In this document: one piece after another, positions 55,397 to 64,000 of the stretch
How positions within the stretch are numbered: the stretch's first letter is position 1
How the letters are laid out: every line of letters begins with the position of its first letter
Assembly: GCA_017893485.1 (NCBI GenBank)
Contig: JACEHZ010000600.1
Coordinates: forward strand, 62,001 to 126,000
Source of the DNA: Hemerocallis citrina
Lineage: Eukaryota > Streptophyta > Magnoliopsida > Asparagales > Asphodelaceae
Direction of reading: 5' to 3'
Length of the DNA stretch: 64,000 bases
Program-made: the position numbers and the translations under genes
The notes under the pieces: generated by a model
The model's database searches: none
Seen by the model: only the letters and a program-made list of their open reading frames with translations
Told to the model about the DNA's origin: nothing

Positions 55397-57880
55397 AAGA
55401 ATGTCCCAAAGAAGACGCAGTCTAGGTTTGATCCTTTTCTTTCTCCAAGTGCTCCACCAAGATTTGATCGAAGGGGGATAACCATTAATATTCCAGACCC
55501 TTTTATAAAATCAACCAAATATTCCTCACAAAAGGACATTTGAAAAAAAGATGAAATGCATTTTCAGAGCCATGAGAGCAAAGAAAACACTTTTGGCCCA
55601 GAGCTAAATTCCTTTTGTTAAGATTGTCCACAGTAAGTAGCTTATTATTAATAGCTAACCAAACAAGGATCCTAACCTTTAAAGGAGCAACATTTTGCCA
55701 GATAACTTTTAAAAAAGGACAAATAACCCCACCAGAATTAAGAAAATTGTAAAAAGATTTAATAGTAAAGGAACCAGAAGAGGATCATCTCCACTTAAAA
55801 GAATTTCTAGTCGACCAATCATAATTGCTGATGAGATGGATCAGTTCTTCAAAATCATGAGATTGAGAAGTAGAAAGAGTTCTTCTAAAAGTGATGTTCC
55901 AAATTTTGCCATAAGAATTAGTGCTATAAAGAGAAAAAACAGTAGCATTTGGATTGGAGGCAATTTTAAAAAAAGACGAAAAAGAAGAAGCAAGAGAGCA
56001 ATTCCCAATCCAAAGATCAGTCCAAAATCTTACAGTTCTACCATCCCCACAAATTTTTTGAATACCACACTTAAACATTTCAGCAGTTTTCCAAATACCT
56101 TTCCAAAAGGAGGAGGAGATAGAAGGGGGGTTTTCCAGAGAAATCCTATATATGTCTGCGTCTAAAATATTTCTGATGGATGATCCTAATCCAAGTAAGA
56201 TTCTCCTCAGAAATACTTTTCCAGAGCCACTTGCTAAGCAAGGCCAAATTGTGGTTGCACAAGTTAACAATACCTAAACATCCTTCCTTTTTATCCTTGC
56301 AAACTCTCTTCCAATTCATCAAACATTTGCCACTATCAGAGGTGGAAGAACCAGTCCAAAAGAATTTTCTTCTAATAAAATCAATTTTCTTAATAACCCA
56401 ACAAGGAACATAGAAATAAGAAAGAAGATAAAGAGGAATACTAGAAAGGACTGAGTTAGTAAGAGTAAGCCTTCCACCCCTAGATAAGGATCTACCAGCC
56501 CAAGAGCTAAGTCTTTTTTCATTTCTTTCGATAATAGGAAACCAATCAGATTTGTGAAGGTTGCCAATCCTAAGTGGGATACCCAGATAAGAAAGAGGAA
56601 AGTCACCTCTAGGGCAATTGAAAAAAGCAGAGATTTCCATCTGTTTATCAGAATCACCTCCCAACCAAATAGTAGAAGATTTGGTGAAATTGATCTTCAT
56701 GCCAGAAATACACTCAAAACAATAAAGAATAAGCTTCATATTTCTTAATTTAATGCCATCACAGCAAGAGAACAAAATAGTATCATCAGCATATTGTAAG
56801 TTGAGAATACCTCTAAAAGAAGGGAAACTATCCAGTACTTCAATGAGGCCATTGTCCCAAGCTAAAGTGAGTATTCTATTGAACCCATTAGCAATGAGAA
56901 CAAAAGAAGAGGAGAGATAGGGCCCCCTTAGCGTAAACCACGCTTACAAGAGAATTTTCTTCCTTTTTTATTATTAACAATGACAGAAGAAAGGCCAGAC
57001 ATAATCCAGTTGATCCATTTGCTACCAAAACCTCTGGCTTTAAGCACCATAAAAAGAAAGTTCCAATTTACTCTATCATAGGCTTTTTCAAAATCCAGCT
57101 TCAATAATACACCTTCTATTTTTTCAACATGAACAGAGTGAATAACCTCTTGTGCCGCAGCCACACTGTCTAGTATAAATCTATCTTTAATGAAGCCAGA
57201 CTGAGAGATGTCAACAAGATTACCAATCACAGAGGCAAGTCTATTGGCAAGTACTTTCATAATAATTTTAAAAATAATATTGAGAAGACTGATAGGTCTA
57301 AACTGATGAGTTTCATTAGCCCCAGGAATAAGCATAGTTAATTCTACTAAAGTTCAAAGAGTTATTAAACAGTTCCTCAAATATACCCATAATGTCATCC
57401 TTCAAGTCACTCAAGAAAACCATGTAGAAGAAGGTTGGAATACCATCAGGACCAGGGGCTGAGTCCAATGGAAGATCATTAATAGCTTTAAAGACTTCTT
57501 CCTTAGAGAAAGGGAGCTCAAGAGAAGATAGGTCCTGATAAGAATGAGGAGGGTATAAAGAATCCCAATTAACATCCAAAGAAGTATGACCAGAGTGGCC
57601 CATAAGATTTTTGTAAAAGGAGAAGAATTCAGAATGAATTGAAGAGATATCAGAAGTCTCACCATGCGAAGTAAGAATAGAGGAAATAGTATTGCATCTT
57701 CTCCTATGAGAAGTATAGATATGGAAAAATTTAGTATTACCATCCCTAGGAGTGAGCCATTTAATTTTAGCTCTTTGAAACCACTTATTCTTCTCCATTT
57801 GAAGAATTTGTAAATATTCTTTCTGTAGGTCAATTCTTTTAGACCTAAGAGAGATAGATAATGGAGAATCTTATTTCAAG
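55397..57880 (-). pseudogene. LINE reverse transcriptase and zf-RVT
   Basis: - strand frames in order: a pre-RT region (57798-57316; KWLTPRDGNTKFFH, SAPGPDGIPTFFY), RT fingers and palm (57335-56928; FRPISLLNIIFKI, GFIKDRFILD, LKLDFEKAYDRVNW), the catalytic LQYADDTILF at about 56800-56770, and RT thumb (56775-56146; GMKINFTKSS, YLGIPL, GGRLTLTNSVLSS). A region of three frames down to 55400 contains the zinc motif (CFLCSH...HLFFKC). Frameshifts lie near 57330, 56900, 56150 and 55780. Confidence 0.85.
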
Positions 57881-57941
57881 CAATCAATCCGACAGATTTC
57901 CTCTTTCAACAAATTCTGACCTTAAGTGATGCAAACAACCC

Positions 57942-58177
57942 TTAAGCGTCTATTCTGACCTTGAGGTCATAATTCTCACACTCCAATTCAATGCAGGAGA
58001 AAACAGATTAGGAAGTGTGTTGCTTTAATAAGAGAAATCTAAGGACTTGAGGTTGAGGAGATAATGCACGAGGGCAAAGGAATGCGGACTTTAGAGGATG
58101 TTCAAAGTAGTGCAGGCCCCTTTATAAGAGGCCTAGGAGCTTTGTATGAGATGCTTTCCTTAGGCCTAACTTATATA
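57942..58177. other. No feature seen
   Basis: Spacer between the LINE and the second MITE copy. Confidence 0.4.
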
Positions 58178-58382
58178 CAGGGCCGGCCCAGAGTTCCGGG
58201 GGACCCAAGGCGAAAGGCCCAAATAATTATTTAGGGGGGCCCCGAATTATAATATATTTTTTTACATGCAAAATACGTGCCTATATTTATAAGGGATTAC
58301 AAATTTGGGGCCCCTAAATTTGCAAAAAATTCGGGGGTTTAAGGCGGCCGTCTTACCTGCCTCAAGGTGGGGGCCAGCCTTG
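58178..58382. mobile_element. hAT MITE, CAGGGCCGGCCC family, copy 2
   Basis: It starts CAGGGCCGGCCCA and ends GGGGGCCAGCCTTG. Exact 8-bp duplication CTTATATA (58170-58177, 58383-58390). 205 bp; it shares internal blocks (GTGCCT.TATTTA.AAGGGA, AAGGCGGCCG) with copy 1 but is more decayed. Confidence 0.85.
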
Positions 58383-58470
58383 CTTATATATAGATGGGAC
58401 ATCTGAAAAGCACAAGGAGAAATTAAATTGGAAGGATTAATTTTATTATTATCTTGAAATTATCATTGGT

Positions 58471-58520
58471 GGGGGGGGGGGGGGGGGGGGGGGGGTGGTG
58501 GTGGTGGTGGTGGTGGTGGT
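58471..58520. repeat. Poly-G then (GGT)n
   Basis: 25 consecutive G followed by about eight TGG units. Confidence 0.95.
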
Positions 58521-58966
58521 TTGGAATTGACACTACATTCATAGATAGAGTGGACCATAGTTGGGAGTTGTAAATATGTGGCTGAGGTATAAGACGAGTT
58601 AGGTTGTTGCCTACAATATACTACACAACAATACAACAAACACAACAATACGCACGACAACAAACTCAATAATATGCACAACGATACAACAAACTCAATT
58701 TATAGTATAAGGAATAACGCTTTAAGGACAAGTCAGATTGTTGTGTATGTTTTGTGTGTGGAATCTATAGGAGTTAGCATATAAAGAGAATCAACAAAAC
58801 ATGCACATTGCTTGTTTACTTACCTGTGTAAAACAATAATTCGACATTGAGCCAAGCGAAATTTGGATTTGGATTCGGTTGATAAAATGGGATCTCCATC
58901 ATGTTTTGGGGTGAAACTTCGTTGAACTAGAACTGAAGGCTTTCTTACATTGTCTTGTCGATTTTG
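58521..58966. other. No gene seen
   Basis: It contains a few ACAACAATAC / CAACAAACTCAAT repeats (58625-58700) and nothing else recognisable. Confidence 0.4.
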
Positions 58967-58978
58967 TTGTTGTTGTTG

Positions 58979-60116
58979 TTTTTTTTTTTGATCTGGAAAG
59001 GTTGGCCAAAGGCCCCCCCTAGTTTCATTAAAAAGATTTTAATAAAACACAAAATACCATCACCGGACAATGATGTTCATGTCACCCACATTCGGGCCAT
59101 GATACTCATTGTCCATCCAAAAGATAAGTCCCCATCATCGGTCGCACCCGACCCCCTGAGGACTATCAAAATACATACAAGTAATATAAATAAACCCAAA
59201 ATACATCCAAATAAAACACCCTGAAATAGCATGAGGCAATGGACCCGGCTGCATGTTCCATCCTCATGACCCCCCGGAGTCAAGACTCTTCAGCCGAGCC
59301 TCCCCCTTCCTGTCCTTCAACCTGGCTGGTGGCAATGTCCCTGTAAATGTCCTTGATTTTCTTTGACTGTTCGTCACCTGCCATTTTAGACCAGAACCTA
59401 ATATTAGCAATTATCTTGAACAGCAATTGTTGATGCATGATGTGTCTATGAGTGCTTCTAAAGATTCTATTGTTCCTTTCTAGCCATATGCCCCAACATA
59501 TAGCCGCCACCCCGATGTCCCAGATACATGATTTGCTGCTTTGGATGTTTCCTTCTCTCCACCTACCCTCCCCCCCTCCCCCCCAAGCTTGAAGTATCGT
59601 TTCCGGGCCTGCCCCTAAGATACCTATTCTTGTAAGAAGGTCATTCCAAATTGGCCTCGCAAAACTGCACGTAACCAGTAAGTGGTCTACCGTTTCATCC
59701 TCCTGATTGCACATAACGCAATTAACTGGCCCCTGCCACCGTCTCCTAACCAAATTATCCCGAGTTAGGATGGCGTTTCTACATGCTAGCCAGTTGAAGG
59801 TCTTCACTTTCAGAGGGGCCTTTGCCTTCCATACTGGGTCGAATACTCTAATCCCCCCATCATTCAATCTTTTATACGCAGATTTGACTGAAAAGAGTCC
59901 CCCTTCTTCCGCCTCCCATCTTACTCTGTCTTCCTGCTCATCCTCCGTTGGCTTCCAATCCTGTAAGAATTCAATGATTTCCCGTTTTTGTCTTCTCGCC
60001 TCGTTAGTGAGTCTGCCTGTCAGTCTTGATCTCCACTCCTCGTTCCTCCAATTTTTAGCTACCCGATCATATTTATCCGTGGCAAAGCCGTATGCCTGTG
60101 GGAACCTCCTCTTTAG
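58979..60116 (-). mobile_element. Second LINE, 3' fragment
   Basis: The poly-T at 58979-58989 is the poly-A tail on the - strand. TTGTTGTTGTTG on both sides (58967-58978 and 60117-60128) is the likely target duplication in a GTT-rich site. Only the last 1.1 kb of the element is present. Confidence 0.7.
59280..60116 (-). pseudogene. LINE zf-RVT domain fragment
   Basis: The - strand reads QDWKPTEDEQEDRVRW and LFSVKSAYKRLNDGG. The zf-RVT zinc motif follows (APLKVKTFNWLACRNAILTR, CVMCNQEDETVDHLLVTC), then IWNDLL and WLERNNRIF, ending GGGSAEES and a stop at 59280. The zinc residues C-x2-C...H-x4-C are intact. The upstream RT is missing by truncation. Confidence 0.85.
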
Positions 60117-60129
60117 GTTGTTGTTGTTG

Positions 60130-60622
60130 ATAATATAGGACTTGCTTTGAGATGTGTTCTAATCCATCAATCCTAGTCACCCAGTCTCACCTCCAATCAT
60201 AAGCTACAGTAAATAATTGCTGATTTATTACTTACTAAGTACTATTATTCTTTCAATAAACAGCTTTAGAATCAGACCAAACCAGAGAACACAAACAAAG
60301 CAGCATCTGATGGCTCATACTTCATCTGATGACACATGGCCATCTGTTTGTTTCTGAAATATGGCAGCTTCTTTTTAGGGTTTTTTCCCCTGTTTTTCTT
60401 TTCACATAGATAGATCATTGCTGCCTTGTTCCTTTTCCCAACAAGATAAAGTCTCTGTTTTCTCAGGTTTCTTGCAGGCAAAGCGTGGGGAATGGGGATG
60501 AAGGATTTCTCCACTTTTACACACAAGCAGTCTTACTTTATCAGAATTTTTTTTTAAAAAATATTTTAAAAATTAGAGTATCTGTTCCACTACTCTACAC
60601 TTCGAATATTGAATTAATTTTA
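60130..60622. other. Intergenic, no feature seen
   Basis: No gene or repeat supported. Confidence 0.4.
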
Positions 60623-60661
60623 CTAGTAATTTACACGTCCAATGCACGTCTTAATAAATAT
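60623..60661 (-). mobile_element. Helitron 3' end
   Basis: On the - strand, hairpin ACGTGCATTGGACGT then GTAAATTA and CTAG at 60623, with T next. Same family as 72-101 and 10053. The element would extend right, towards or over the PMD locus. Its TC start was not found, so the right limit is unknown and the listed end is only the recognisable part. Confidence 0.55.
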
Positions 60662-60792
60662 TGATATGGGTCAGATGACGTGGTTCCTCCTGGGCCATAA
60701 GATTCCCTCAAAAGCCGTTTACCCCCCGATCATCAGGTCTGTCAGGTCAGCCCTAAGCCTCCTGGACTTTCGCCACGTCAGGCCCACGGGCA

Positions 60793-60833
60793 AACAGGTC
60801 CAGACCCGGTCCCAAACAGGTCCAGACCTGGTT
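60793..60833. repeat. Tandem CAAACAGGTCCAGACCYGG
   Basis: Two copies of a 22-bp unit in the region upstream of the TATA-like box. Confidence 0.75.
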
Positions 60834-60842
60834 GGCACTGCC

Positions 60843-60850
60843 TATAAATA
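60843..60850 (+). promoter_or_regulatory. TATA-like box upstream of PMD gene
   Basis: TATAAATA in a GC-rich context, about 760 bp before the PMD start codon. A C/T-rich leader and ACCCTAAAACCCTAAATCCC (about 61205) follow. Confidence 0.4.
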
Positions 60851-60910
60851 CTAGGCCCTCTACCCCTTCAAAAGGTAATCAATCTCTCCCCTCGAAAAAT
60901 CGAAGAGTAA

Positions 60911-60971
60911 GACTCGGTCTTTGAAAGACCGCGTGAGATTTAACTACACTCGGTCTTTCAAAGACCGAGTG
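60911..60971. repeat. Two adjacent inverted repeats (hairpins)
   Basis: 60947-60971 is CACTCGGTCTTT, C, AAAGACCGAGTG: perfect 12-bp arms. 60914-60930 is CGGTCTTT, G, AAAGACCG: perfect 8-bp arms. The arms of the two hairpins are also complementary to each other, so alternative pairings are possible. They lie between the TATA-like box and the PMD coding region. Confidence 0.9.
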
Positions 60972-61416
60972 TCGATTGGGGGGGTTTATTTCAGATCTTT
61001 TTCTTTCTTCTCTTCTCGACTTTATTCTTCTTCTCTACTTTTCTTCTTCTTCTCTATATCCCTCAACGAAACCCATCGCGCCCTAGCTAATTTTTTGGCC
61101 AATTTCCCCTCAAATTGATCGATTCACTCCCCAAAACCGAGTCATCTCTCATCGTTTTTCGATTTCCCCCATCCTTTTTCCCCAAATTTGAATCTTTCTT
61201 TAAACCCTAAAACCCTAAATCCCAATATCTTAGATCTCGTTTAATTTCGTCTTCGGTGGGGGAAGATCTTGGTTGAAGGATCTAGAAGTACTCTACATTG
61301 TCACTATCAAGCTTTGAAATCTCCTACTCGAAAGGTATATTTATCAAGCTTTTGATAAGCAAATTTTGTGTTAAATTTGAGTTATTATGAAGGTGCTTAG
61401 TTGAATTTGTGTTATT

Positions 61417-61545
61417 GTTGACAATGTAGAGTAGCAATTTTGTTGAAGTTGACAATGTAGAGTACCAATTTTGTTGAAGTTGACAATGTAGAGTAGCAAT
61501 TTTGTTGACAATGTAGAGTAGCAATTTTGTAGAGTAGCAATCTAG
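61417..61545. repeat. 31-bp minisatellite in PMD leader
   Basis: Copies of GTTGACAATGTAGAGTAGCA-type units start at 61417, 61448, 61479 and 61504 (the last step is 25 bp), with a partial copy at 61529. It probably sits in a leader intron (GTATATTT at 61335, TTGTAG before 61583). Confidence 0.85.
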
Positions 61546-61602
61546 GTTATGTGTAGTTAATAACAATTTTGTTGAAGTTGTAGGATTTGTATTTTATTGT
61601 AA

Positions 61603-63799
61603 ATGGCACGCACAATAGGGAACATGGAGGAAGGAGAAAGTAGTAGACCTCCACGTGGCGATGGAGCACGTACTCGCGGTGGACGTGGCCGTGGTCGTGG
61701 TCGTGCTCGTACCGAGGGTACTAATGTAAGTAATTAATTGTTGATTCTAATATAATTATATGAAGTTTCGGTCTATTGATGTAAATGTTATTGTTATGTA
61801 GGTTCAAATCAATCCAAATGAGGCGGGCACTTCTTCTGCAGTCCCTTCATCATCGTATATCCCTTCTGGAGGCCCAGGACCCCTCGACCCTTCACTCCTC
61901 ACTCTTCAACCGTTGCATCGATCGCAGAATGTGTGGAACGGTGAGTCTACGGAGTGCCGCTTTAGGACCGGTCATCCACTACCTATGCACCCACGGATAC
62001 ACGAGATACAATGAGACTGTGGGTTCTACGGTATTGGTAGGATGAGCTCCATCAAGTACGATCGACCTCTTTTGGAAGCACTTCTTGAAAGATGGAGGCC
62101 TGAGACACACTCCTTTCACCTGCCAGTTGGGGAGATGACAGTGACTCTGCAGGACGTCTCCATAATTATCGGGCTTCAAATCGATGGAGAGGCAGGCACA
62201 GGTACAATGGACTTCGACCCGGTTTATATAGTCGAGGAGTACTTAGGTGTCGAAGTTGAAGCCGGTGCGATTAGTGGTAAATTTGTTCGGTTGAAGTGGT
62301 TAAAGGACACCTTTAGGAATAAATTGAATGTAGGTTCAACTGCGGCAGAGGTGGAGTGCTATTGCAGGACCTACATCCTCACGCTATTTGGCACAGTATT
62401 GTTTCCAAATTTGTCAGGTAATGCCGTCTCGTTGATGTTCTTGCCACTAATCGCTGACCTGAAAAACGTTAGCCATTACAGTTGGGGTAGTGCCGTACTG
62501 TCATCACTGTACCGGAGTTTGTGTTTGGCTAGTATAGGTTTAGTGCAGATGAATGGGCCTATGATTTTACTTCAAATATAGAGTTGGGAGTGCATTCACG
62601 TTGGTCGGCCCGTAGTACGGATCCAATCTCCGCACTGGATACATCTTTCCGATGACGTGGACATGCTACCTCCTATCGGTGTTTACTGGACCGGCAAACT
62701 TACATGGATAGCCAACCCCAACAGGTGCTTAATGTACGACCGCGATGAGTTGGATAGGTTGGCAGCTGACTGTGTCGTCTGGCTTCCTTACACAGAGGAG
62801 CGTGTACTTCGACTGCTGCCTAATTGCACGTACAGGTGTGATTTGTGGCTGACAGAAGCTCCTTTAATCAACTTTGGGGTTGTTGAGTTCTACTACCCTG
62901 ATAGAGTGCTACGCCAGTTTGGTCTTCACCAAAGGATTCCGTTTGCCGAGCCATTCAATGCAGAGATGCACAATATTACAGGAATGGGTCGAACCCCTGG
63001 ACACAATTGGGCCGCATGCTTCGCTACGTATATTCAGAGATGGAATGTACACCGATTCAACGAAATCATCTGTGACATTCCTCCGTTTAACCTCTCGCTG
63101 CATGGGGCGTACATGGCTTGGTACGAGAGAGTGACTAGACGGTATATCTCTCCGACGTTGCAGACTCCTACTGGAGTGGTAGTTCCGATCCGTCGACCCG
63201 GGACCGAACCAGCAGATCAACATTCTATGAAGTTGCCGATGTACCAACTAAAGGGATCCACTGTTCGCAAATTTGTAAGTTATAAAGTTTCGTTTTATTT
63301 TTAAGTTTCGTTATTTTTAAAGTTTTGTCAAAAATTTGTTTTTATATATGTATGTGTATATGTAAGTACCATAATCTTTCAACTTTTCATGATTGTCAGT
63401 TGAGCCAGACTTGGGCCATAGCAAAGAAATGTGGTACTTTATTGAATGGCAACGTCGCGGATCAGACGAAGGAAACCATACGGGAGATGATTACATGTTT
63501 CCGTACACAAGCTAATCTTGTGGGCGAGGGATCAACATAGATGCAATACTAAGGACTCCCACACATCGAACCAGCGGCTGTTCTGGTCTCCGACGAAAGA
63601 GAGTTGTTCGAAGGCCCCCACCTCAACCTCAAAGCGAATCAGAAAACGAAGAACAAGTAGGGGCTAAGATTCAAGGGGAGGGGATACAACAATAAGTTGG
63701 GGGTGAGATTCAAGAAGAGGAGAATATCCCGTTGTCCGGTGTCACACAGGCTACTCCACAACGGAGACCCACTAACTTTTTCACACCTGACCCTTGATT
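61603..63799 (+). pseudogene. Plant mobile domain (PMD) gene, decayed
   Basis: Three exons: 61603-61725, 61802-63274 and 63400 onward, with GT-AG introns. Exon 1 has an RGG-like basic stretch (RGGRGRGRGRAR). Exon 2 carries the PMD domain, the aminotransferase-like MAIN/MAIL family fold: CGFYGIGRM, RWRPETHSFHLPVGEMTVTL, DVSIIIGL, and LPPIGVYWTGKLTW further on. Exon 3 begins LSQTWAIAKKCGTLLNG. One reading frame runs through exon 2, with TGA at 62012 (expected Arg) and TAG at 62579 (expected Trp). In exon 3 a one-base shift gives TAG at 63538; the shifted frame continues (HRTSGCSGLRRKRVV, EEQVGAKIQGEG) with a TAA near 63692, to a TGA at 63797. Such proteins act in nuclear silencing or are carried by transposons; this copy is disabled. 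Confidence 0.8.
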
Positions 63800-64000
63800 T
63801 TTGTGACCATGTAGTAATTTAGGTGCATTTAAGCGTTAGTTTAATTTTGTTGATTTTTGTCACCGTAATTTATGAGTTAGTTGATTCATGTCTATAATGC
63901 AGGTTCAGTAAATGTTTAGTGAACGGAGCAAGATACGGGTAGTGCTTGAAGGAATTGTACCGATTTTGAGTTATCCTTGAATTAGTTTTAGCTTTATGTT
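63800..64000. other. 3' flank of PMD gene
   Basis: AT-rich tail; no feature seen before the window ends. Confidence 0.4.

Larger units (their letters stand above)
54572..57927 (-). mobile_element. 5'-truncated LINE
   Basis: A - strand non-LTR retrotransposon. A poly-T run at 54575-54599 is its poly-A tail. The 14-bp repeat GATGCAAACAACCC (54558-54571 and 57928-57941) is the target duplication. It starts inside the RT region, so ORF1 and the endonuclease are missing, as expected from incomplete reverse transcription. Confidence 0.9.

Noticed and set aside
58463..58681. Frame ending in a run of 16 prolines
   Set aside because: Produced by the poly-G and GGT simple repeat.
61324..61566. 80-codon - strand frame with repeated LLLYIVN words
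   Set aside because: It is the translation of the 31-bp minisatellite.
1..64000. CRISPR array, rRNA, bacterial-type operon or defence system
   Set aside because: No regularly spaced identical repeats with unique spacers, no rRNA-like sequence, and the gene structure is that of a plant nucleus.

Overview
This is a nuclear segment of a flowering plant, most likely a eudicot. It is AT-rich, has split genes with GT-AG introns, and is packed with plant-type LTR retrotransposons, LINEs, hAT-like and Helitron-type DNA elements. No bacterial, organellar, rRNA, CRISPR or functional tRNA features were seen. The species cannot be named from the sequence.

The one gene that reads as intact is an A1-family (pepsin-like) aspartic protease of the plant 'aspartic proteinase-like protein 1' type. 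It has ten exons on the + strand between 21293 and 46066. The exons join in frame to 515 codons plus a stop, with a signal peptide, two catalytic motifs (the first reads D-A-G, not D-T-G) and a hydrophobic GPI-type tail. Its 1.5 kb of coding sequence is stretched over 24.8 kb by transposable elements in its introns. Intron 2 holds a deleted Copia element, intron 7 a TIR element, and the 12.3 kb intron 9 a small LTR element, hAT-like elements, a Copia relic and a deleted Gypsy element nested inside that Copia.

Layout. 1-101: 3' end of a Helitron. 190-3503: a 3.3 kb solo-LTR-like element. 3670-4293: hAT-like element. 4824-9605: decayed Tork/TNT1-like Copia on the - strand. 10053-10860: short Helitron. 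10900-16187: a decayed MYB/SANT-like gene embedded in diverged repeats, possibly remains of a Harbinger-type element. 16188-20880: Copia element with an internal inversion. 21293-46066: aspartic protease gene. 47190-48673: MITE-like and hAT-like elements. 48874-53713: young Copia with unusual TA...TA LTR ends. 53869-54086 and 58178-58382: two copies of one short hAT MITE. 54572-57927 and 58979-60116: two 5'-truncated LINEs. 60623: another Helitron 3' end. 60843-63799: a decayed plant mobile domain (PMD) gene with a promoter-like upstream region containing strong inverted repeats.

The window does not show a multi-gene pathway or a clear new system. The points most worth following are the captured cellular exon in a small LTR element, the inverted block in the Copia at 16188, the TATA-type LTR termini, the D-A-G active site, and the PMD locus with its hairpins and neighbouring Helitron end. 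Coordinates of TE boundaries were set by eye from target-site duplications, LTR pairs, primer binding sites and terminal motifs.
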